NCBI GenBank assembly: GCA_002455755.1
Contig: DKLL01000143.1
Coordinates: forward strand, 1 to 5,771
Origin: Acinetobacter sp. UBA6641
Lineage (GTDB): Bacteria; Pseudomonadota; Gammaproteobacteria; Pseudomonadales; Moraxellaceae
Direction: 5' to 3'
DNA: 5,771 nucleotides
The notes beneath the pieces were generated by a model that saw only the letters and a program-made list of their open reading frames with translations, did no database searches and had not been told where the DNA came from. Positions 1 to 5,771 of the stretch are shown one piece after another. The position numbers and the translations under genes were made by a program. Position 1 is the first letter of the stretch; every line of letters starts with the position of its first letter.

Positions 1-1486
1 GGTGTCCAAAAATACGTGCCTTAGATGGGTCGGAAAGCAGTTGCATCATCTGCTCTCTGTGCGCTTCATGACTGCCTAGAATGGCATCGTCAATGGCACG
101 GGGGAAATCGCCCAGCAGCGCCTGCTCACGCGTGTTATTGGCAATCTGCGACATCACCCCATTATTCTCATACACCTTGTCTGCAATGGTAGTGGCATAA
201 TTCAGCATATCCTGATCGGTCAGTTTATCGGTCACAAAGACTTCATTTAAACGATGAAGAATGTTGGATAAAAAATCTTCCTTTTTGTCTTTCGCGGTCG
301 CACTGCCGACATCGTTGCTTGGCTCTAGCTGATGCTCACGACTATTGGCCTGTAATTCAATATCCATCTGACGCAGTTTGGATAGCCGATAGTGACTCAT
401 CTCGACATTACTTAAATCAATCTCATCATCCAGAATGATATTTTCACGTAGCATCGGTCTTAGGTTACGTGCAAACAGACTCAGCTTCTCCAGCTCTTTA
501 TCATCATAATCCACAATCTGTGACATGAATTCATAAAAACGGGTAAAGGTGCCTAAATCCTTTTTAAAGATTTCCAGTTCATCTTTGGCTTTTTTGGCCT
601 CGCTAAAATCCTTTTCCGCATTACCTACCAGTACCGCGTCGCCGCTTTGCTTGCAGCGTTCCAGCATGTCTTTGCTTTTGCTATATGCAGCAATCGCCTT
701 GTTATAACGCTGTTGCCAACGCTCAATGGCAGGCTTGCAGATATTGGCCAGTACCGCATTGGATTTATTGCGGCTAAAGAATGCCGTGGCGAACTGCTCG
801 ACTTCCGACCACAAAAAGATGCCATTGCTTTTGAGCTTATTAAACAGCTCAAAGACTTTATCGGGATCGGTGACATCGGCCAGTTCAGCGGTCTGATAAT
901 AGGGCTGGAAGGCTTCTAAAATTTCATCGGGTTCATTAAAGAAATCCAGCACAAAGGTGCCTGACTCGGCTTTACCCGGATAGGTCCGGTTTAAACGCGA
1001 CAAGGTTTGTACGCACTCTACCCCGCCGAGTTTTTTATCCACGTACATGGCACACAGTTTCGGCTGGTCAAAACCGGTCTGGAACTTGTTGGCGACCAGC
1101 ATCACCTGATAGTCATCACTGTCAAATGCCTTGCGCATTTCCCGCCCTTTTAAATTCGGGTTCATGCTGTGTTCGGTAAATTTCTGCCCAACCAAGGCAC
1201 TGCTGTTCGGGTCTGAATCGGTAAACTCCACTTCACCCGAAAAAGCCACCATGGCTTGAATCGACTGATAACCTTGTTCGGTCACATATTTATCAAAGGC
1301 CAGTTTATAGCGCACCGCTTCTTTACGTGAGCTGGTCACCACCATGGCTTTGGCTTGTCCGCCCAACAAGCCCATCACATTCTTTTTAAAATGTTCAATA
1401 ATCACTTTGACTTTTTGGGAAATATTGTGGTCATGCAAACGCACCCACTGATTGACCTTGAGCTTGGCTTTTTTGGCATCCACTTC
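1..1486 (-). pseudogene. hsdR: HsdR C-terminal part, downstream of the amber codon (continues past left edge)
   Basis: I translated this stretch codon by codon in the hsdR frame. It is open for all 495 codons from the stop to the left edge, with no further stop or frameshift. It encodes the rest of HsdR: a beta strand KAMVVTSSRKEAV (second RecA-like domain), motif V VANKFQTGFDQPK at about 1058-1096, motif VI QTLSRLNRTYPGK at about 971-1009, then the helical C-terminal region that in this family contacts the methyltransferase core. Counting through the TAG, 1073 codons lie between the hsdR start and the left edge, close to the usual full length, so the true stop is probably not far outside. 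Its preserved frame points to a recent mutation, a sequence error, or selection for readthrough. No good internal start was found: the first in-frame ATG (1373-1375) has only a weak A-rich leader and would drop about 37 residues. It is therefore probably not translated separately. Confidence 0.85.
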
Positions 1487-1489
1487 CTA
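1487..1489 (-). other. Premature in-frame amber stop (TAG) in hsdR
   Basis: The plus-strand CTA reads TAG at hsdR codon 578. Upstream residues are QKLASKD and downstream residues are EVDAKKAKLKVNQW, and both flanks stay in one frame, so neither an insertion nor a deletion is involved. A single base substitution, for example from CAG (Gln), AAG, GAG, TAC or TAT, is the simplest explanation. It falls in the linker between the two RecA-like motor domains. Confidence 0.9.
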
Positions 1490-3220
1490 GTCTTTGCTTG
1501 CCAGTTTTTGCGTCAGTTTATACACCACTTTGTAGTTGGTGTAGTTCTTCAGCACATCTAAAATAAAGCCTTCTTCAATCGCCTGGCGCATGGAATAGAC
1601 ATGGTAGGCTTCAGGCTTATTCTCTGCCGATGGTGGCAGTAAAGGATTTGGGCAACGTTCAAACAGCTCTAAAGTTTTGGCTTTCGGAGTTGCGGTAAAG
1701 GCGTAATAGCTGACGTTGGGATTGGCACGACGCGCAGCCACGGTATCATTGAGTTGGTCTTCGCTAGAAAATACCTGATCGTCCTCTACCTCTTTTTTCA
1801 TCAAGACTTCTTTGAGCTGTCGCGCCGTTGAGCCGCTTTGCGATGAATGCGCTTCATCGGCAATGACTGCGTAGCGTCTTTGTTTGAGTGCAGTGCTGTT
1901 TTCAATCGCCTTCAGGACAAAGGGAAAGGTCTGAATGGTGACAATAATAATCGGTTGAGATTTTTCCAGCGAGCTTGCCAGTTTTTCCGACTTGGAGCCA
2001 TCGCCTTCTTTATTGTTAATCCGTCCGACCACGCCATCGGCATGTTCAAACTGATAAATCGTGTCTTGCAGCTGGGCATCGAGAATGGTGCGATCCGTCA
2101 CCACAATCACGGAATCAAACTGTTTATTGCCGCGTTCATCGTACAGGGTGGAAAGCTGATGCGCTGTCCACGCAATCGAATTGGACTTGCCTGAACCGGC
2201 ACTGTGCTGGATCAAGTATTTATGCCCTGTGCCATTGTCTTTGGCATCCTGAACCAGTTTGGTGACTACATTCCACTGATGGTAACGTGGAAAGATCAGG
2301 CTCTCGCGCTTGTATTTACGCCCTTCGGCATCTTCTTTGTCTTCAATGTTCAAGTGTACAAAACGTCCGAGAATATTCAGCAGATTGTCAGGCGTTAACA
2401 CTTCATTCCACAAATAATCGGTGGCATAGCGGCTCTGGTCTTCAGGCACATCATTGCCTGCACCGCCGTCATGCGTGCCTTTGTTAAAGGGCAAGAAAAA
2501 GGTGCTGTCGCCTGCCAGATGTGTGGTCATATAGACTTCATACTGACTCACGGCAAAATGTACCAGTGCCCCTCGTTTAAAGCTCAGTAAGGGTTCTGGC
2601 TTGTTGGTGTCGGGGTCTTTCGGCAAGCGCGTTTTTTTATATTGGGTAATGGCGTTTTGCACAGTCTGCTTGAATTCAGATTTAAGCTCCAGCGTAGAAA
2701 CAGGCAAGCCATTGATAAACAGCACCAGATCGATGCGCCATTTTTTGGCTTGCGCGCCGCTACTTTCCAGTTCTGCTTTTGTGGCGTATGGGCTATACAC
2801 CAACTCAGGCACCACACGGCAAATGTTCTGCTTGTAACGTGCCAAGGTCTCGGCATTGAGATTATGCTCAGGTTTAAACTGGCACAGTTTAAAACGGGCA
2901 TTACGGATTTTTAGCCCATGCCGCAACACGCCCAAGGTGCCGTAACTGCGTGATGCCTGATCGGTGGCATTGATGTCGGCTTTTTTGAGTTGTACCACCA
3001 AGGCATCAATAAATTTTTGTTCTGAGTCGACAGGATAGTTCTGGCAAAACTTGTTCCATTCTTCAGGCTGCGTCGTTTGTACAAAGTTTAGAACGTCTGC
3101 GCGATACAGTGCATTTTCACGGTCGTAGTGTTTGGCTGTACCCAATACCCAACCGTTGGCTTGCATGTGCTGAATCATGTCGTTTTGGAAATTATTTTCC
3201 CGGGTTGCATCTAGACTCAT
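1487..3220 (-). CDS. hsdR: Type I restriction endonuclease subunit HsdR, N-terminal part ended by an in-frame amber codon
   Basis: HsdR supplies ATP-driven DNA translocation and cleavage to the Type I complex. This reading frame gives only its first 577 residues. The N-terminal nuclease domain (about residues 1-260) shows a PD-(D/E)xK site: Asp164, then Glu178-Leu-Lys180. The first RecA-like motor domain follows, with Walker A AGSGKS at 341-346, motif Ia VIVVTDRT from 371, the DEAH box at 455-458 and motif III FTATPK at 508-513. The start ATG (3218-3220) overlaps the hsdS stop as ATGA and has GGAG 8 bases upstream, supporting translational coupling. The frame ends at TAG (1487-1489) within SKD-stop-EVDAKK. 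The same frame continues open downstream and encodes the missing second motor domain, so this is one gene with a nonsense codon, not a naturally short protein. As it stands, the product lacks motifs V and VI and should not translocate. HsdR proteins are usually about 1000-1100 residues. Confidence 0.93.
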   Translation of the reverse strand: MSLDATRENNFQNDMIQHMQANGWVLGTAKHYDRENALYRADVLNFVQTTQPEEWNKFCQNYPVDSEQKFIDALVVQLKKADINATDQASRSYGTLGVLRHGLKIRNARFKLCQFKPEHNLNAETLARYKQNICRVVPELVYSPYATKAELESSGAQAKKWRIDLVLFINGLPVSTLELKSEFKQTVQNAITQYKKTRLPKDPDTNKPEPLLSFKRGALVHFAVSQYEVYMTTHLAGDSTFFLPFNKGTHDGGAGNDVPEDQSRYATDYLWNEVLTPDNLLNILGRFVHLNIEDKEDAEGRKYKRESLIFPRYHQWNVVTKLVQDAKDNGTGHKYLIQHSAGSGKSNSIAWTAHQLSTLYDERGNKQFDSVIVVTDRTILDAQLQDTIYQFEHADGVVGRINNKEGDGSKSEKLASSLEKSQPIIIVTIQTFPFVLKAIENSTALKQRRYAVIADEAHSSQSGSTARQLKEVLMKKEVEDDQVFSSEDQLNDTVAARRANPNVSYYAFTATPKAKTLELFERCPNPLLPPSAENKPEAYHVYSMRQAIEEGFILDVLKNYTNYKVVYKLTQKLASKD

Positions 3221-4611
3221 GCGCTAAACTCCGTTTTAGCTTCATTGTTGTTATTTGGATTTTGCCAGTTGCGGACGTCGATTTTGCCGGTTACGGCTGC
3301 GGAAATAAGAGCGGTGCGGCGTTCTTGCATCAGTTGAATTGCTGATTCGGCTGACTTCATTAACTTAGCAAAATGATCAATTTTCTTTTTAATATCAGCA
3401 ACAATTTCCTTAATTTCATTTACAGGCGGAATTGTTATCGAAATAGCTTTTACGATATCTGTATTCAAATTTGGTTGTCCTGAACCTTGCTTAACTCTTT
3501 CACGTAAATCATTTGTCAGAACTGATAAATAAAAATAAGCATACACAGTGTCTATTCTTAAATCCTCAAAACCAACTACACCATCGTTTGCATTGGCATT
3601 GATACACAAAATTTTGGGAACGCCTAGTGTTGCACCACTGTTTGAAAGCAACAAAGTGCCTGCTTGAAAAACTCGACACTGCTCGCTACCTTTTTTTGTA
3701 AGAAAAGTTTCAGTGCTTGTTAGGTATAGTTCATCATCTTTTGTAATTTCAGCAACTGTTACCCATGGAGAATAATCACCATTAAATAACGTCGGATCAC
3801 CAGCAGGACGAGGAGAGCCACCACGTACTACTTGAGAAATATAGCCGAACTTACTCACCGTCCAATGTTCAGGCACTTCCCCTAACCATTCCACACCTGA
3901 ATCTTTCATCGGGACATTTGGATTCAGTCCTTTGGTCACGGCATTACTAATCACCGCTTGACGTTTTTCTTTTAACAGTTGAATTAGCTGTTGTTGTTTT
4001 TCAATCAGGTTATCAATTTTTGCGGTTTCATGATCGAGGAAATTGGCGATTTGGGTTTGTTCTTCAATTTTAGGAACGGTAATAGAAATAGATTTAAAAA
4101 TATCGGTCGCCACAAGATTTTGCATAGCTCCACCTTGCGTATTATCTTTGATCTGATTTTGAATATCACTACTTCTAAAAACATGTAAAAAGTAGTTTAG
4201 ATCTACAATATTCTTATTCAGACGCATAATTAATAATGCCTGATTAATAATACCTTGTTCAAAAGATTCAGGTACTCTTACAACTTTACCAATCGTTCCT
4301 GAACAACTCATCAATAAATCATTTTCTCTAATGGAAAACCTGTCTAATTCCTGAAACATTTTTTTAGAAATATAAGAATTACCAATAGTTACATCATTTC
4401 TTATACAGTTTTTCTGTTCATATACCTTAAAACCACTATCTAAAAAAAACTCTTTTTTTAATGCGCTACCAAATGGGCCTCGAACCAAGTCTAGCAAAAT
4501 AAATTTTAATTTCTTTGTTTGCCAATGACTAGGAATCTCTCCCAACCACTCAACACCTGAATCCTTATACTCCGCATATTGCTGATACTTCGCCACTGTT
4601 TTTGACATCAC
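3217..4611 (-). CDS. hsdS: Type I restriction-modification specificity subunit HsdS
   Basis: This complete 464-residue specificity subunit binds the bipartite DNA target and holds two HsdM, and normally two HsdR, in the complex. It has two pseudo-repeated halves. Each begins with [10 protein letters not shown] (about residues 16-25 and 236-245) and continues with a target recognition domain (TRD1 about 30-180, TRD2 about 250-396). Each half ends in a helical spacer: residues 182-229 with [18 protein letters not shown] and [14 protein letters not shown], and residues 397-444 with [17 protein letters not shown]1 carries [14 protein letters not shown]2 carries RGGSPRP and PWVTVAEIT. The length fits the family. 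Two starts are possible: GTG at 4609-4611 or ATG at 4606-4608. I prefer the ATG, since it follows a strong Shine-Dalgarno at workable spacing, which would make the protein 463 residues. It overlaps hsdM upstream and hsdR downstream, so the three are one transcript. The recognition domains are AT-rich compared with hsdM and hsdR, suggesting exchange. The DNA target cannot be read from the sequence. Confidence 0.95.
   Translation of the reverse strand: MMSKTVAKYQQYAEYKDSGVEWLGEIPSHWQTKKLKFILLDLVRGPFGSALKKEFFLDSGFKVYEQKNCIRNDVTIGNSYISKKMFQELDRFSIRENDLLMSCSGTIGKVVRVPESFEQGIINQALLIMRLNKNIVDLNYFLHVFRSSDIQNQIKDNTQGGAMQNLVATDIFKSISITVPKIEEQTQIANFLDHETAKIDNLIEKQQQLIQLLKEKRQAVISNAVTKGLNPNVPMKDSGVEWLGEVPEHWTVSKFGYISQVVRGGSPRPAGDPTLFNGDYSPWVTVAEITKDDELYLTSTETFLTKKGSEQCRVFQAGTLLLSNSGATLGVPKILCINANANDGVVGFEDLRIDTVYAYFYLSVLTNDLRERVKQGSGQPNLNTDIVKAISITIPPVNEIKEIVADIKKKIDHFAKLMKSAESAIQLMQERRTALISAAVTGKIDVRNWQNPNNNNEAKTEFSA
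3229..3232 (-). promoter_or_regulatory. Ribosome binding site of hsdR, inside the end of hsdS
   Basis: GGAG on the coding strand sits 8 bases before the hsdR ATG and within the final hsdS codons. Together with the ATGA stop/start overlap at 3217-3220, it supports the chosen hsdR start and coupled translation of S and R. Confidence 0.65.
3862..3909 (-). repeat. Internal repeat of hsdS, second copy (start of TRD2)
   Basis: Residues 235-250 repeat residues 15-30 (at 4522-4569) with 13 of 16 identical amino acids, and the two 48-base stretches match at 34 positions by my count. The shared core is [10 protein letters not shown]. The repeat marks the start of each half of HsdS, reflects its origin by duplication, and offers homology for recombination between halves or between hsdS alleles. 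Confidence 0.85.
4442..4459 (-). repeat. Paired homopolymer tracts in hsdS TRD1
   Basis: On the plus strand a run of eight A (4442-4449) is followed after three bases by a run of seven T (4453-4459). They encode the Lys-Lys-Glu-Phe-Phe part of TRD1 (residues 52-56). Such runs are prone to slippage, and a one-base change here would truncate HsdS early. They are short for a proven phase-variation tract and may simply reflect the AT-rich composition. Confidence 0.4.
4522..4569 (-). repeat. Internal repeat of hsdS, first copy (start of TRD1)
   Basis: This is the partner of the copy at 3862-3909, in the same orientation and offset by 660 bases. It encodes the [16 protein letters not shown] segment just before the first target recognition domain. 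A second, weaker pair is seen at the other end of each half: residues 214-229 (3925-3972) and 429-444 (3280-3327), with 8 of 16 residues identical around ISxAVT. Confidence 0.85.
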
Positions 4612-5771
4612 GAATGCACCTCTTGCAGAAGTGCCATAATTTCACGGCTCACCGCATCCAGATCCGCATCAATCTCGGCTAAATCGCGTGGCGGTTCATA
4701 CACATAAAAATGACGGTTAAACGGAATCTCATAACCCACAATGCCAATCTCGCCATCTTTATCATCACGCTTGTCGGCATTCATCCACGCGTCCGGCACA
4801 TGCGGCTGCACTTCGCGTTTAAAGTAAGACTCAATTAAATCGGTGGTGTCTACGTTTGGATTTAAAGCAATATTTTCCGCATCACGCAAATCACCATCCT
4901 GTACAAACTCAACCACTTTACCTTTATAGCTAAACTGACCATAAAGCGGGTTTTCAGCACCTTTTACCACCTTACCAATCACGGGTTCCGCTTCAGGGTT
5001 TTTCCAGCTAATCGCATCGAGGAATTGTTTTTTCTCTTTGCTGTCGAGCTTGATGTCTGTGGCTTTAAAGGCCTGCTTTAAGCTTTCATCAAACTGGTTA
5101 AAGTCGTCAGATTGCGCCGTGCCAATGTGCGCTTGTAAGGCTTGGGCCTTGTGCATCAGTTCTTTTTGCAATAGCCAGATTTTACTATCCAGTACATCTT
5201 TAATGTCTTTTTCTTTCAGCTCGGGATATTCAGCTTTAATCAAGGCACGCACTTCAAGCGCAGCCTCGGATAAATTCCCATAGCTTTGCTCTGTAGCTGC
5301 ATCGGTCCATGCCGCACCAAACTGCGCATAAATGCTTTGCATCACCGCATTAAAAGGCTTGGGGGCAAAACGTAACGAAGCAACCGCCTCATCGCTAATC
5401 TGTGCCGATAACCGCAGTGGTCGTTCAATGGTCACGCGGCGGTAGCCAAACTCATAGCTGTTAAAGATTTTACTGGCAAAGGTTTTAGCGGTTTCCGTTT
5501 TTGCACTGGCAGACTGGCGACCACGATTCGATTTTACATCGAGAGGTTTATCCAGCGTGCGCGCGTCCATCATTTCAAAGTCGCCAAAACTGCGGATAAT
5601 GGTCTTGATGTCGTCTTCGCTCATCTCGTTACGCTTAGAGCCAAGCGACTTACGCATCTTGCTGTACAGATGACTGCCATCAATCAGCTGTACTTTGCCT
5701 TTGCGCATCAAGTCTTTCTTGTTACTCAGCACCCAGATATAAGTGGCAATGCCGGTGTTATAGAACATGTC
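4608..5771 (-). CDS. hsdM: Type I restriction-modification methyltransferase subunit HsdM, 3' part (5' end outside window)
   Basis: This is the C-terminal 387 residues of the N6-adenine methyltransferase subunit, which with HsdS methylates the two strands of a bipartite target site using S-adenosylmethionine. The frame is open through the right edge (the codon at 5769-5771 is Asp), so the ATG at 5766-5768 is internal, not the start. The visible part opens with the end of the catalytic domain ([11 protein letters not shown], residues 3-13), followed by the conserved MRKSLGSKR segment, a [12 protein letters not shown] segment, a long charged helical stretch, and the typical HsdM tail [19 protein letters not shown] with a final helix rich in Asp, Glu and Leu. 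The SAM-binding and NPPF motifs must lie upstream. The tail after the catalytic core is longer than in the 520-530 residue EcoKI/EcoR124I HsdM proteins, so this belongs to a longer HsdM subfamily. The stop overlaps the hsdS start. Family assignment is firm; activity cannot be judged without the N-terminal half. Confidence 0.95.
   Translation of the reverse strand, partial: DMFYNTGIATYIWVLSNKKDLMRKGKVQLIDGSHLYSKMRKSLGSKRNEMSEDDIKTIIRSFGDFEMMDARTLDKPLDVKSNRGRQSASAKTETAKTFASKIFNSYEFGYRRVTIERPLRLSAQISDEAVASLRFAPKPFNAVMQSIYAQFGAAWTDAATEQSYGNLSEAALEVRALIKAEYPELKEKDIKDVLDSKIWLLQKELMHKAQALQAHIGTAQSDDFNQFDESLKQAFKATDIKLDSKEKKQFLDAISWKNPEAEPVIGKVVKGAENPLYGQFSYKGKVVEFVQDGDLRDAENIALNPNVDTTDLIESYFKREVQPHVPDAWMNADKRDDKDGEIGIVGYEIPFNRHFYVYEPPRDLAEIDADLDAVSREIMALLQEVHS
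4617..4624 (-). promoter_or_regulatory. Ribosome binding site of hsdS, inside the end of hsdM
   Basis: The coding strand reads AAGAGGTG, a close match to the Shine-Dalgarno consensus, 8 bases before the ATG at 4606-4608 and 5 before the GTG at 4609-4611. It lies within the last codons of hsdM, so hsdS can be started by ribosomes finishing hsdM as well as directly. The spacing and the commoner start codon favour ATG, with TGATG as the stop/start overlap. Confidence 0.7.

Noticed and set aside
647..919. Plus-strand open frame of 90 codons, and the minus-strand frame at 625-876
   Set aside because: Both lie over the well conserved HsdR C-terminal region, which is read in another minus-strand frame. 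They have no recognisable protein features and are shadows.
1481..1483. In-frame GTG two codons after the hsdR amber stop as a reinitiation start for a separate C-terminal HsdR protein
   Set aside because: The nearest Shine-Dalgarno-like bases (AGGA) are only one base from the GTG, too close to work well, and the site sits inside what is clearly a continuous HsdR sequence. A split-gene design is possible but not supported.
1355..1561. Plus-strand frame spanning the amber site, considered as a gene inserted at the break
   Set aside because: The minus-strand HsdR sequence continues in frame without any insertion on either side, so nothing has been inserted; the plus frame is a shadow.
1847..2914. 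Several plus-strand open frames (1847-2194, 2204-2398, 2287-2487, 2601-2837, 2642-2914) and a minus-strand frame at 2584-2901
   Set aside because: All are antisense or out-of-frame to the HsdR nuclease and motor domains, whose motifs are unambiguous. They are explained as shadows.
5766..5768. ATG near the right edge as the start of a short hsdM
   Set aside because: The frame is open to the edge with a family-typical residue before it, and the segment matches the middle of HsdM, so the true start lies outside the window.
1..5771. A novel defence system beyond Type I restriction-modification
   Set aside because: Every part of the window is accounted for by hsdM, hsdS and hsdR in one operon; no extra gene, repeat array or non-coding stretch remains to suggest another system.

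Overview
The window holds most of one chromosomally typical Type I restriction-modification operon, with all genes on the minus strand and transcribed right to left: hsdM (3' part only), hsdS (complete) and hsdR (5' part, interrupted by an in-frame stop and then running off the left edge). Coding sequence fills the window; there are no intergenic gaps, RNA genes, mobile elements or CRISPR arrays. The moderate G+C (about 45-53% in the hsdM and hsdR lines I counted) and the protein wording suggest a gammaproteobacterium, possibly Acinetobacter or another Moraxellaceae. This is an impression, because no housekeeping gene is present to confirm it.

Right part (4608-5771): the C-terminal 387 residues of HsdM, the N6-adenine methyltransferase subunit. 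The SAM-binding and NPPF catalytic motifs lie outside the window. Middle (3217-4611): HsdS, the specificity subunit, a two-fold repeated protein with two target recognition domains separated by conserved helical spacers. Its recognition domains are clearly more AT-rich than the flanking genes, the usual sign of domain exchange. Left part (1-3220): HsdR, the restriction and translocase subunit, with a PD-(D/E)xK nuclease domain, then DEAH helicase motifs I-III, then a TAG stop at codon 578. After that stop, 495 more codons stay open in the same frame to the left edge and encode motor motifs V and VI and the helical C-terminal region.

The genes are coupled tightly: hsdM/hsdS overlap by 1 or 4 bases and hsdS/hsdR by 4 bases (ATGA). 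M and S should form the methyltransferase (M2S), and R would add ATP-dependent translocation and cleavage (R2M2S). Because of the amber codon, the expected phenotype is a methylation-competent but restriction-deficient locus, unless the stop is a sequence error or is read through. I see no evidence of a new kind of system. The stop codon and the mosaic composition of hsdS are the points most worth checking.
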